From: an uncultured Ilumatobacter sp.
Lineage (GTDB): Bacteria; Actinomycetota; Acidimicrobiia; Acidimicrobiales; Ilumatobacteraceae
Reading direction: 5' to 3'
Assembly: GCA_938091165.1 (NCBI GenBank)
Contig: CALKNK010000043.1
Span: 1-64,000 of the forward strand
DNA: 64,000 nucleotides
Shown: piece after piece, positions 26,174-34,875 of the stretch
How the letters are laid out: every line of letters begins with the position of its first letter
Position numbering within the stretch: the first letter of the stretch is position 1
Made by a program: the position numbers and the translations under genes
Notes under the pieces: model-generated
What the model saw: the letters and a program-made list of their open reading frames with translations, nothing else
Database searches by the model: none
Told to the model about the DNA's origin: nothing

Positions 26174-26686
26174 TCAGGCGCCCGCTGCCGTAACTGTGAC
26201 CGAGCCGATCATGCCGGCGGTCTTCGTACCGTGAATCGAGCAGTAGTAAAAATAGATGCCGGGAGTGTCGAAGACGCGGCGGTATTCGTCGCCCGGCGCG
26301 AAGTCCTCGGTGTCAACGCCCCAGGCCTCATCGTCGTTGACCGGCAGAACGTTGTGGTCGTTGCGACCGTTGTTAGTCCACCAAATTTCGGTACCCGCCA
26401 AGACCTCAGTATCCGGGAGCCGAAACGAGTTGTCGAGAGAGCGGACCTGTAGAACCTCGCCGTTCGGTGCGACTGGAGCGATTGTCATCGGCGGCGGCAG
26501 CGTCACACCCGACTCCGGTGGGGGCGGTGACAAGGTGGTCGATGGCAGCACTCGCTCAGTCGTGACAACAGCGTCGTCCACCGGAGCCGAATAGGAGTCA
26601 GGCCCATCAGGCGCGCATGCCACGAGGCTGATCAGGCTGACCAGACCACCCAGAAAGCGAGCCAATACACGGCTTGACAAGCTCAT
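26174..26686 (-). CDS. cupredoxin (plastocyanin-like) lipoprotein
   Basis: A 170-residue exported blue-copper protein. The signal peptide ends in LVAC (Cys24), followed by a Pro/Thr/Ser linker to about residue 75. The cupredoxin fold then shows type 1 copper ligands His111 (NDHNVLP), Cys149 and His152 (YYCSIHG) and Met159 (AGMIG). It is likely an electron carrier or copper-binding protein on the cell surface. The ATG overlaps the stop codon of the acyl-CoA ligase gene as ATGA (26683-26686), so the two are translated as a coupled pair although their roles seem unrelated. Confidence 0.9.
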   Translation of the reverse strand: MSLSSRVLARFLGGLVSLISLVACAPDGPDSYSAPVDDAVVTTERVLPSTTLSPPPPESGVTLPPPMTIAPVAPNGEVLQVRSLDNSFRLPDTEVLAGTEIWWTNNGRNDHNVLPVNDDEAWGVDTEDFAPGDEYRRVFDTPGIYFYYCSIHGTKTAGMIGSVTVTAAGA

Positions 26687-28308
26687 TGGTTCATGAAGAG
26701 GTCTGCGTGGTCGTCCCGCAACGTCTTCTTGGAGAACTTGCCGACGCTGGTCTTTGGAACTTCATCAATCCAGACGACACCCTTAGGCATCTGCCACTTG
26801 GCAATTTTTCCATCGAGATGGGCGATCACAGCTTCTTCGGTCAGCGAATCATCGGTACGCACCACGCAAGCGAGCGCTGCCTCGCCCCACTTTGGGTGCA
26901 CAATGCCAATCACAGCCGCTTCGGCCACCTTGGGATGCGACATGATTTCGTTCTCGAGTTCAACCGATGAAATCCATTCACCGCCTGACTTGATGAGGTC
27001 CTTGGTGCGATCGACCAACCGAATCCGACCGCGAGCGTCAACCGTTGCAACGTCGCCAGTCTTCAGCCAGCCATCGTCAGTGAAGCTCTCTCTCGAGCGC
27101 GGGTCGTTGTAGTAGTCCGAAGCAATCCAGTTACCGCGGCATTGCAGTTCTCCACTCGCCTCGCCGTCCCAAGAAACGGGGTTGGTAGAACCGGGTTCAA
27201 CAACGCGGGCCTCCACTCCGAAGGAGATGCGCCCAACCTGAGTGCGCAGATCGGCTTGCTCATCGATGGAAAGTTCCTGTTGATCGACATCGAGCTGACA
27301 TACCGACGCGATCGGGCTGGTCTCCGTCATCCCCCACGCTTGAAGAATCGGCAGGCCGGTCTGCTCCCGGTAGGCCTCAGACAACGAACGCGGCACAGCC
27401 GAGCCGCCGCAGGGGATCGATCGTAATGACGAAGTGTCACGGCCCTTCAACTCTGGCAACACCGCCATCCAGATCGTTGGCACACCAGCGGCGACGGTCA
27501 CATTCTCGTCCACAATCAAATTGGCCAGCGCCTGGCCAGACAAGTCTGCACCAGGCATCACAAGCGTCGCTCCGGTCGCAACAGCCGCGTGTGCCAGCCC
27601 CCATGCGTTTGCGTGGAACATTGGCACGACGGGCAGAACCACATCAGCTTCTCGGACACCGAGGCTGTCAACCATCATCGCTCCGGCTGTGTGCATGAAC
27701 GTTGACCGATGTGTGTAAACGACACCCTTGGGGTTGCCGGTCGTACCTGAGGTGTAACACATGCTTGCAGCCCGACGTTCGTCGGTGATCTCGGGAAGGC
27801 CCCTAGGTTGCTCGGCTGCGATGAGCTCTTCGTAATTGAGCAGGGTGTGTCCACCGAGGTCGTCGGGAATGTCCCCTTTGCCGTCGTCCATCAGCACCAG
27901 ATGCTTGAGGTTGGTGAACGTGTGGAGCAGCGGGGCGAGCAACGCGATGATCGAGCGATCAACAAAGATCACCTCATCATCGGCGTGATTCACGATGTAC
28001 GTCAACTGCTCAGGGAACAGCCGGATGTTCAGGGTGTGCAGCACTCGGCCGGTACATGGAGCGGCGAAATACAGCTCTAGATGACGCGACGTATTCCAGG
28101 CAAACGTGGCGACACGCCCGTCAGCCGAGACCCCGAGGGTGTCGAGCGCTCCCGCCAGCTGGCGCGTCCGCCGAGCAAAATCGGCGTACGTCGTGCGCTC
28201 AATGCCATCCGCCGCAGCGGTGATGATCTCCTTGTGACCGTGGTATCGCTCGGCTCGATCAAAGAGATGGTTGATCGTTAGCGGAACATCTTGCATCAGC
28301 CCTAGCAT
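26683..28308 (-). CDS. long-chain acyl-CoA synthetase (AMP-binding)
   Basis: A 541-residue ANL-superfamily ligase that activates a fatty acid to its CoA thioester via an acyl-AMP. Visible motifs are YTSGTTGNPKGVVYTHRS (phosphate loop), QAWGMTETSPI, DGWLKTGDVATVDARGRI, RTKDLIKSGGEWISSVELEN and the C-terminal KTSVGKFSKKTLR with the catalytic lysine. It is full length for the medium/long-chain FadD type. The start at 28308 is favoured by a TACATT box 7 nt upstream; ATG 28296 (MQDVPLTIN) is possible. Its stop overlaps the cupredoxin start. Confidence 0.92.
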   Translation of the reverse strand: MLGLMQDVPLTINHLFDRAERYHGHKEIITAAADGIERTTYADFARRTRQLAGALDTLGVSADGRVATFAWNTSRHLELYFAAPCTGRVLHTLNIRLFPEQLTYIVNHADDEVIFVDRSIIALLAPLLHTFTNLKHLVLMDDGKGDIPDDLGGHTLLNYEELIAAEQPRGLPEITDERRAASMCYTSGTTGNPKGVVYTHRSTFMHTAGAMMVDSLGVREADVVLPVVPMFHANAWGLAHAAVATGATLVMPGADLSGQALANLIVDENVTVAAGVPTIWMAVLPELKGRDTSSLRSIPCGGSAVPRSLSEAYREQTGLPILQAWGMTETSPIASVCQLDVDQQELSIDEQADLRTQVGRISFGVEARVVEPGSTNPVSWDGEASGELQCRGNWIASDYYNDPRSRESFTDDGWLKTGDVATVDARGRIRLVDRTKDLIKSGGEWISSVELENEIMSHPKVAEAAVIGIVHPKWGEAALACVVRTDDSLTEEAVIAHLDGKIAKWQMPKGVVWIDEVPKTSVGKFSKKTLRDDHADLFMNQ

Positions 28309-28353
28309 CTACTCGAATGTAACCGTTCACCCTCGCCGCTATCGCAACTCAAA

Positions 28354-29016
28354 GTGTTGGCGCTACCGTTCCACGGCGTGACCGATGCGGTGGCTGTTGA
28401 ACCCGAACCTGCACCACACGTCCGCCCCAACTGGGCGCCGCTTACGCTTGCCGCCTTCGTCGCACTGGTGATCTGTTCCAATCTCGCCAGTGCGGTGTGG
28501 GCGCGATGGGTCAACACCAATCCTGAAGGCTTGCTTCTTCTTTCATCGCGAAACCGTTATCTCGCGCTCACTCTTGCTGCGGGCGTGTCGCTCCCGTTCT
28601 ATCTGGCCATCGGATTTCTTCGCATTGGGTCTGCGTTTGTCGTGTGCCATCTCGTTGGCCGCGCCTACCGCTACGACGTTGCCGGATGGTTTACCAAGTA
28701 CCTCGGCATGACCAAGGAATCGATCTCCGCCTTCGAACGAGGTTTCGACAAGGCCGAGTGGGCGTTGATCCCGTTCTTCGCCGGATCCAATATCGTCGCA
28801 GCATTGAGCGGCGTCCGGCAGACGCCGCCAGGCAAGTTGGTCGCACTGTTAGCCATCGGCATTGGCGTTCGGCTGGCATTGCTGTGGTGGTTGGCGCGGA
28901 CGTTTGAGAACCAACTCGTTGACTTCCTCGGCTTTCTGCAGCGTTACCAATGGTGGGCCGTTGGCATTTCAGTCGGACTAGTCGTCCTAGTTAATAGCCG
29001 CAACCTTCGCCGTTAG
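28354..29016 (+). CDS. DedA-like (VTT domain) membrane protein
   Basis: A 220-residue integral membrane protein with about five hydrophobic segments. The patterns NPEGLLLLSSRNRYLAL, FERGFDKAEWALIPFFAGSNIVAALSGV and RLALLWWLARTF, with a terminal YQWWAVGISVGLVVL, resemble the SNARE-associated/VTT (DedA) family as found in actinobacteria. DedA proteins move lipids or carriers across the membrane; the role here is inferred from resemblance. The start is GTG 28354; other in-frame GTGs lie at 28378 and 28390, and none has a clear ribosome-binding site. It diverges from the acyl-CoA ligase gene. Confidence 0.68.
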   Translation: MLALPFHGVTDAVAVEPEPAPHVRPNWAPLTLAAFVALVICSNLASAVWARWVNTNPEGLLLLSSRNRYLALTLAAGVSLPFYLAIGFLRIGSAFVVCHLVGRAYRYDVAGWFTKYLGMTKESISAFERGFDKAEWALIPFFAGSNIVAALSGVRQTPPGKLVALLAIGIGVRLALLWWLARTFENQLVDFLGFLQRYQWWAVGISVGLVVLVNSRNLRR

Positions 29017-29107
29017 CCGAGCTGGCAGACCCGCTTTCACGTAAAACTGATTCTTTCGTAGAGAGCCACGTAGGAATGACTGACACTGATCTGATACAAC
29101 TTCGGCC

Positions 29108-29602
29108 ATGTCTCAAGTCACTTTGGGCGGCAACCCCGTCAACACATCCGGTGATCTCCCCGCAGTGGGGACTTCAGCTCCATCTTTCGACCTCGCCGCC
29201 GTTGATCTCGGCAATATTTCGAGCGCCGATCTCGCCGGTAAAAACGTTGTTCTAAACATATTTCCGAGCGTCGAAACCGCGACGTGCGCCACGACCGTTC
29301 GCACATTCAACGAACGCGCCGCAGATCTCGACAACACCGCCGTTCTCTGCGTATCTGCGGATCTGCCGTTCGCCCAGGGCCGATTCTGCGGCACCGAAGG
29401 AATTGCGAACGTAAAAACAGCGTCGAGCTTCAAGTCAAGCTTCGGTAACGATTACGGCGTCAACCTCATCGATGGCAAGTTCAAGGGATTACTCGCGCGT
29501 GCCGTCGTCGTCATCGGCCCGGACGGCAGTGTCAAGCACACCGAGCTTGTCAGCGAAATCGGCCAAGAACCGAACTACGACGCTGCGCTGAGCGCACTCT
29601 GA
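29108..29602 (+). CDS. tpx: thiol peroxidase (Tpx-type peroxiredoxin)
   Basis: A 164-residue peroxiredoxin of the Tpx subfamily. The peroxidatic cysteine is Cys60 in FPSVETATCATTVRTFNE. The resolving cysteine is Cys94 in FAQGRFCGTEGIANV, matching the Tpx pattern SADLPFAQ.RFC. The enzyme reduces hydrogen and organic peroxides with thioredoxin as donor, in the cytoplasm. A third cysteine (81) is also present. It has no strong Shine-Dalgarno sequence. It converges on dapB, with no clear terminator between. Confidence 0.95.
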   Translation: MSQVTLGGNPVNTSGDLPAVGTSAPSFDLAAVDLGNISSADLAGKNVVLNIFPSVETATCATTVRTFNERAADLDNTAVLCVSADLPFAQGRFCGTEGIANVKTASSFKSSFGNDYGVNLIDGKFKGLLARAVVVIGPDGSVKHTELVSEIGQEPNYDAALSAL

Positions 29603-29688
29603 TCGATACGTCCTGAGCAACTCAGCGAGGGCATGCTGATCTTGCGTGCTCTGTGCGTAGCGACTGCCTGCCTCTGTCACGCTTGGTG

Positions 29689-30459
29689 TTAGCCAAGGTA
29701 TGAGTCGAGACTGAGAGCAAGACCTGGTCGCGAGTCGATCTGCCTGCAAGCGAGCACGACACCGGGCATGAAGCTTGAGCGGTCGTAGCTATCTTGGCGG
29801 ATCGTCAACGTCTGGCCCTCGGCGCCCAGAATGACCTCCTGATGCGCCACGGTGCCCGACATCCGCACCGAATGAGCCCGAATGTTGCGTGGCCCCTTTC
29901 CCCCACGCGCCCCAGGGTAGATCTCAGTCTCCGTTGGGTCATCTGCGAAGTCCTTGTCCCGTGCGGCAGCCATGCGCTCGATCGTTTTCACTGCTGTACC
30001 GGATGGCGCATCGATCTTTCGCATGTGGTGCAGTTCGACCACTTCTGCGGTGTCGAACCAGGGGGCGGCCATCTCGGCAAAACGCATCATTAACACCGCA
30101 GAGATGGCGAAGTTCGGCGCGATCAGGCAATTCGGCCCGTCGGAAGCACCGAAGGTCAATTCGAACAACGCCAGGTCGTTATCGGTGAATCCGGTCGTCC
30201 CTACGACGGCATGGATGCCATGCATCCCAAGCCAGGGCAGCGTCGTCCGTGCAGATTCTGCGACGGTGAAGTCGACGACCACGTCGCACTCGGCGTCAGC
30301 AAAGGCCTGCAGCCGGTCAGAGACGACCATGTCGTTGATCTCTGCACCGGCGCTGCGACGATCGACCGCAGCTACCAACGTAAGGTCGGCATCGGCCGCG
30401 ACCGCAGCACACACCGCCCGCCCCATCTGACCCACCGCTCCGTTAACACCGACACGCAT
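29689..30459 (-). CDS. dapB: 4-hydroxy-tetrahydrodipicolinate reductase
   Basis: A 256-residue reductase, the second enzyme of the diaminopimelate/lysine branch, acting after DapA with NAD(P)H. The nucleotide-binding motif VGVNGAVGQMGRAV is at 3-16, DFTV near 63-66, GTTGF at 87-91, and the catalytic block ELHHMRKIDAPSGTA at 142-156 with His144, His145 and Lys148. The C-terminus shows GARGGKGPRNIRAHSVRMSG. It lies downstream of pnp in the same direction, separated by a terminator and about 250 bp. The gene between them in many actinobacteria (an M16 peptidase) is absent. Confidence 0.95.
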   Translation of the reverse strand: MRVGVNGAVGQMGRAVCAAVAADADLTLVAAVDRRSAGAEINDMVVSDRLQAFADAECDVVVDFTVAESARTTLPWLGMHGIHAVVGTTGFTDNDLALFELTFGASDGPNCLIAPNFAISAVLMMRFAEMAAPWFDTAEVVELHHMRKIDAPSGTAVKTIERMAAARDKDFADDPTETEIYPGARGGKGPRNIRAHSVRMSGTVAHQEVILGAEGQTLTIRQDSYDRSSFMPGVVLACRQIDSRPGLALSLDSYLG

Positions 30460-30653
30460 GTCCCTATCATCGCAGACTGCGAGAAAAATGATGGATCAAA
30501 GTCGTTCGGCAGGTCTTGTCCACGACTTCAACCGCTGAGCTCGACCTCACCGTAACGTTCCGGAAGAGCCCTATCAGGGGCACATTCACAAACGTGTGTG
30601 TCAGCGTCGCGCTCCGAGTTCGTTCCAGGTAATGGTTGGCGTCCGAAAACAGC

Positions 30654-30688
30654 GAAGGACGCCGCAGCGCTGGGCCACGGCGTCCTTC
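30654..30688 (-). terminator. intrinsic terminator after pnp
   Basis: An 11-bp perfect stem GAAGGACGCCG/CGGCGTCCTTC with a 13-nt loop lies about 25 bp beyond the pnp stop. On the minus strand it is followed by GCTGTTTTC, a short U-tract. Confidence 0.75.
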
Positions 30689-30713
30689 AGATGTTCAGCG
30701 TCGTGCTAGGAGG

Positions 30714-33167
30714 TCAGCGATGACGACGACGTGCGCCGCCACGGCGGTTGCCGCCGTCGCGCTCGGCCGGGCGTTCACCCTTCGGACCGAGGTCACCAAG
30801 CTCGCCAGCAAGCTCAGCGTCGAAGCTGTCTTCGAAGCTGACCTCGACAATGTCGCTCGCAGGTCCAGCTGCGGGGGCGCTGTCACGGCCACCTTCGCGT
30901 GATCCACGGTCGCTGCGCTCGCGGCGCGGTGGACGATCGTCACGGCCGCTGCCGCCCGAGCTGCCCGTGGCACCCTCTGGGATCTCGAGCTCTTCGGAGA
31001 GCATCAGGCTGACCTTGCCCTTATCGTCGATCTCTTCAACCTTGACTTTGACAACCTGGCCGAGTTCGAGCACGTCGTCGACCGAGTTGATGCGCTTGCC
31101 GCCACCCATCTTCGAGATGTGCAACAGGCCGTCGCGACCCGGGAGGATATTGACGAACGCACCAAACTTGGTGATGTTGACGACGCGTCCGTCGTACTCT
31201 TTGTCGAGTTCAGCTTTTGGCGGATCGACGATATTGAGGATTGCCATCTTGGCTTCCTCCATGCGCCATGCCTCAACCGCACCGATGGTGACAATGCCGC
31301 GGGCACCGTCATCATCAACGCCGATATCTGCTCCGGTCTCCTGCTGGATCGTGTTGATGACCTTGCCCTTCGGGCCGATGACTTCGCCGACCTTGTCCAG
31401 CGGAATGTAGATCGTGCTGATCTTCGGCGCCGTCTCGGCAATCTCATCACGGGTTGCCGGGAGGCACTCGTTCATCACTTCGAGGATCTCGAGGCGAGCT
31501 ACGCGAGCCTGCGCCAGTGCTGCGGACAGCACGTCGGCGGGGATGCCATCAATCTTCGTGTCCAGCTGCAGTGCCGTGATGGCATCTTCGGTGCCAGCAA
31601 CCTTGAAGTCCATGTCGCCCATGGCATCTTCAGCACCGAGAATGTCGGTGAGCGTGACGTACTTGCCGTCTTCGTGGATGAGGCCCATGGCGATTCCTGA
31701 CACATGGCTCCGGACCGGCACGCCGGCGTCCATCAGCGAGAGGCTGGAAGCGCATACCGAACCCATCGAGGTCGAGCCATTGGAGGCCATGACTTCAGAG
31801 ACGAGGCGCAGCGTGTACGCGAAGTCTTCCTGATTCGGGATGGCCGGCAGGACCGCCCGAGCAGCGAGGGCTCCATGGCCGATCTCGCGACGTTTCGGCG
31901 AACCGACGCGACCGGTCTCGCCGTTGGCCCATGGCGGCATGTTGTAGTGGTGCAGGTAACGCTTCGTGTCGTTCGGCGACAGCGAGTCGATCATCTGGTT
32001 CATTCGCGGCATTGCCATCGTGAGAACGTTCATGACCTGGGTCTCACCACGCTGAAACAGGCCCGAACCATGTGCGCTTGCGAGCACGCCAACTTCTGCG
32101 CTGACCTGGCGGAGGTCGGCCGGGCCACGACCGTCGATGCGTACACCTTCGTCGAGCACGCGACGACGGACCATCTTCTTCATGAGGGAGCGAACAGCCT
32201 CCTTGACCATCTTCGCCTGCCCAGGGAAGTCACCGTCGTCGCCACAGAGCTGAGCCACACAGTCAGCGGCGACAGCGTCAACAGCGGCGTTGCGTTCACC
32301 CTTGCCGGCAATTTTGACAGCTGGGGCCATGCCCTCAGTACCGATCTTCTCGACAGCATCAAAAATCTCGGGGGTGTAGTCGAGAACCGGGGTCCACGAC
32401 ATGGGCTCGATTGGACCGTGCGTGGCAATGACCGAGGCAACGAGCTGACGCTGGAGTGCAATTGACTCTTTAATCCACACTTTGCAGGCCTGGAGGGCGT
32501 CGCCGAGGACTTCTTCGGTGACTTTCTTGGCTCCATCGTCGTAGTAGTAGAACGCGTTCTCTGAGCCACCGGCTTCAACCATCATCACGGCGACGTCGCC
32601 GTCTTCTAGCTCGCGGCCAGCGATGACAATCTCGAAGGTTCCGTTCTCGGACTCTTCGTAGGTCGGATGCGGGATCCATTCGCCTTCCTGGCTGTAGGCC
32701 ATACGGACGGTACCGAGCGGGCCGTCGAACGGGATACCCGAGATCATCAGCGCAGCAGAAGCAGCGTTGATCGACAGTACGTCATGCGGGTTTTCCTGGT
32801 CGGCGCCGATGACAGTTGTAACGACTTGTGTCTCGTGGCGGAATCCGTCGGGGAACGACGGGCGCAACGGCCGATCGGTGAGGCGACAGGTGAGGATGGC
32901 GTCCTCGGTCGGGCGGCCTTCACGACGGAAGAACGAGCCGGGGATCTTGCCAGCGGCATAGGCGCGCTCTTCAACGTCGACGGTCAACGGGAAGAAGTCC
33001 ATGCCGTCGCGCACGCTCTTTGCGGCATTGGCCGTGGTTAGAACTTGTGTTGCACCGATCGATGCCACAACGGCACCCATCGAGTTGGGGGCAAACCTGC
33101 CCGTTTCTAAGGTGAGTGTCTTGTCGGTTCCGGAAATCGGACCGGACACGGTAATTGCTTCAGCCAC
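30714..33167 (-). CDS. pnp: polyribonucleotide nucleotidyltransferase (PNPase)
   Basis: An 817-residue phosphorolytic 3'-5' exoribonuclease of mRNA turnover. Two RNase PH domains are visible, the second with ILGAEDAMGDMDFKVAGT and the residues of the active centre. The KH domain follows (IYIPLDKVGEVIGPKGKVI), then the S1 domain (DGRVVNITKFGAFVNILPG). The C-terminal tail is charged and rich in Arg, Gly and Asp (RDDRPPRRERSDRG ... GARRRHR), likely an added RNA-binding segment. The start is GTG 33167, with AAAGGAG 5 nt upstream. It follows rpsO in the classic rpsO-pnp order. Confidence 0.97.
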   Translation of the reverse strand: MAEAITVSGPISGTDKTLTLETGRFAPNSMGAVVASIGATQVLTTANAAKSVRDGMDFFPLTVDVEERAYAAGKIPGSFFRREGRPTEDAILTCRLTDRPLRPSFPDGFRHETQVVTTVIGADQENPHDVLSINAASAALMISGIPFDGPLGTVRMAYSQEGEWIPHPTYEESENGTFEIVIAGRELEDGDVAVMMVEAGGSENAFYYYDDGAKKVTEEVLGDALQACKVWIKESIALQRQLVASVIATHGPIEPMSWTPVLDYTPEIFDAVEKIGTEGMAPAVKIAGKGERNAAVDAVAADCVAQLCGDDGDFPGQAKMVKEAVRSLMKKMVRRRVLDEGVRIDGRGPADLRQVSAEVGVLASAHGSGLFQRGETQVMNVLTMAMPRMNQMIDSLSPNDTKRYLHHYNMPPWANGETGRVGSPKRREIGHGALAARAVLPAIPNQEDFAYTLRLVSEVMASNGSTSMGSVCASSLSLMDAGVPVRSHVSGIAMGLIHEDGKYVTLTDILGAEDAMGDMDFKVAGTEDAITALQLDTKIDGIPADVLSAALAQARVARLEILEVMNECLPATRDEIAETAPKISTIYIPLDKVGEVIGPKGKVINTIQQETGADIGVDDDGARGIVTIGAVEAWRMEEAKMAILNIVDPPKAELDKEYDGRVVNITKFGAFVNILPGRDGLLHISKMGGGKRINSVDDVLELGQVVKVKVEEIDDKGKVSLMLSEELEIPEGATGSSGGSGRDDRPPRRERSDRGSREGGRDSAPAAGPASDIVEVSFEDSFDAELAGELGDLGPKGERPAERDGGNRRGGARRRHR

Positions 33168-33390
33168 AGGGGCTCCTTTCGATCACGCGACACCCTGTCG
33201 CGTGGCTTCTGATCGGAGTAGAAACCGGTTCCCAGGTCTGACCCGAGATCGACGGTTTGAAATCAGAGACTCCACACGACACCTCGGAGTCATCGACCGG
33301 CAACAAGCGCCAGACTCCGTCGACCGGACGATCCGGACAACTTCAGTGTACCCAATGTCGAGAGTTTCAGGCGGATACTTAGAAAACGCA

Positions 33391-33422
33391 AAACGGCCAC
33401 CCGCCGAAGCGGACAGCCGTTT
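33391..33422 (-). terminator. intrinsic terminator after rpsO
   Basis: AAACGGC and GCCGTTT pair around an inner CGC-CGAA-GCG hairpin, about 20 nt beyond the rpsO stop. Minus-strand T runs (GTTTTGCGTTTTC) follow. It should end or attenuate rpsO transcripts before pnp, which then relies on read-through or its own promoter. Confidence 0.7.
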
Positions 33423-33441
33423 AAGTCAGAGTTCGTCTCGA

Positions 33442-33699
33442 CTACCTTCTTAAGCCGAGGTCGGCGACAATCTTGCGATAGCGCTCAACGTCGATGCCCT
33501 TGACGTAGTCCAGCATGCGACGGCGCTTACCGACGATCATCAGCAGACCGCGACGGCTGTGGTGATCCTTCTTGTGCATTTTTAGGTGCTCAGTAAGGTG
33601 GGTGATGCGCTCGGTCATGAGCGCAATCTGCACCTCGGGCGACCCGGTATCAGATTCGTGAATCTTGTTCTTGCTTATGGTCTCAGCCTTGTTGAGCAT
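33442..33699 (-). CDS. rpsO: 30S ribosomal protein S15
   Basis: An 85-residue S15. The four-helix protein shows TGSPEVQIALMTERITHLTEHLKMHKKDHHSRRGLLMIVGKRRRMLDYVKG (positions about 20-70). It binds 16S rRNA at the central domain and bridges the subunits. The start is ATG 33699 (MLNKAETISK), with GGAAGG about 9 nt upstream; the open frame runs further upstream, but those residues are not S15-like. S15 is known in other bacteria to regulate its own mRNA; the 169-bp leader to ribF could hold such a site, but I did not identify one. Confidence 0.97.
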   Translation of the reverse strand: MLNKAETISKNKIHESDTGSPEVQIALMTERITHLTEHLKMHKKDHHSRRGLLMIVGKRRRMLDYVKGIDVERYRKIVADLGLRR

Positions 33700-33868
33700 G
33701 AAGATTTGCCTTCCGTGTTCTTTGGAGGTCGCAACCGTCCCGGGGATCGGAACGCCTGCATCGCGCCCACGCCGGAGCCTGGACGGACTTCGCAATACTA
33801 CGGCGGTCCATCCATCCTGCAACCTGAGCGGCTGGAAACAGTTCCGAAGACGAGGTGGTGGTACGCAG

Positions 33869-34810
33869 CTACCGGAGTAGCTCGGTGGCGTGGGCCGTAT
33901 CTAGGTCAAGCTGTTCTTTGAGTGCTTCGATGCCATCGAACTTGCGCTCACTGCGCAAGAAGTGGGTGAACTTGACTCGCGCCTGCTCGCCGTACAGATC
34001 GTCGTCGAAGTCGAGCAGGTGGGCCTCGAGTAGTGAGCTGTCGGCGTGCTCATAAAACGTCGGGCGGCGCCCCAGGTTGATCGCGCACGGATGCGACTCG
34101 CCGGACGGCCGCTCATACCAGCCGGCGTACACGCCGTCGGCCGGAAGCGAAATAGTGTTTGGTACTTCGACGTTGGCGGTTGGAAAGCCGAGCAATCGGC
34201 CGCGCTGATCTCCAGTGACAACCGAACCGCGTGCTTCAAAGATGTGGCCGAGCATCTCGTTAGCCCGTGTTACATCCCCACCAGCGAGCGCACGGCGGAT
34301 GGCGGTGCTACTCACCGGTTCGCCCACCCCGTCAACTCTCGGGATTAGCTCGAGTGGCTTGACGTCGAAGTCACTTTCGGCACCGATTTTTCGCAGCAAA
34401 TCGACGTTGCCGTCGCGATGGCGGCCGAAGTGGAAGTCTTCCCCGACGACAATGAGTTGGGTGTTGAGACATCGTAAAAAGACTCGGTCGACGAATGACT
34501 CAGGGCTTTCGGCGGCCTGTTCGTCGTTGAACGGCACGACGATGACGGCGTCGACTCCGGTCGCTTCCAACAGCTCCATCTTTTGATCGGGTGCAGTGAG
34601 CAGAAGCGGCGCTGACTCAGGCCGCACCACAGACGCCGGGTGGCGATCGAACGTGACGACCGCTGATCGAGCGCCGAGATCCGCTGCTTGCTGTCGAACA
34701 TGCGAAATAACGGCTTGGTGGCCGAGGTGCACTCCGTCGTAGGCGCCAATCGTGATGACCGTCCGTTCGCCAGGGAACGCAGGCAACGACTGGTCAGTAA
34801 TTATCTGCAC
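33869..34810 (-). CDS. ribF: bifunctional riboflavin kinase/FAD synthetase
   Basis: A 313-residue enzyme that phosphorylates riboflavin to FMN and adenylates FMN to FAD. The N-terminal nucleotidyltransferase domain shows VITIGAYDGVHLGHQAV and VGEDFHFGRHRDGN, with PVSSTAIRRAL at its end. The C-terminal kinase domain shows RGRLLGFPTANVEVP, DGVYAGWY, INLGRRPTF and EAHLLDFDDDLYG. The start is GTG 34810, preceded at 7 nt by TAGCGT, suggesting a leaderless transcript separate from truB. The rbfA-truB-ribF-rpsO-pnp order is conserved in bacteria. Confidence 0.96.
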   Translation of the reverse strand: MQIITDQSLPAFPGERTVITIGAYDGVHLGHQAVISHVRQQAADLGARSAVVTFDRHPASVVRPESAPLLLTAPDQKMELLEATGVDAVIVVPFNDEQAAESPESFVDRVFLRCLNTQLIVVGEDFHFGRHRDGNVDLLRKIGAESDFDVKPLELIPRVDGVGEPVSSTAIRRALAGGDVTRANEMLGHIFEARGSVVTGDQRGRLLGFPTANVEVPNTISLPADGVYAGWYERPSGESHPCAINLGRRPTFYEHADSSLLEAHLLDFDDDLYGEQARVKFTHFLRSERKFDGIEALKEQLDLDTAHATELLR

Positions 34811-34875
34811 GATGGCGACGCTACCCGTGACAACCCATGCGGAGCCATTCGAGGCCGGGGGAAGACTCCGTCAGA

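Noticed and set aside
31704..32465. 253-codon plus-strand open frame
   Set aside because: Antisense to pnp; no recognisable protein.
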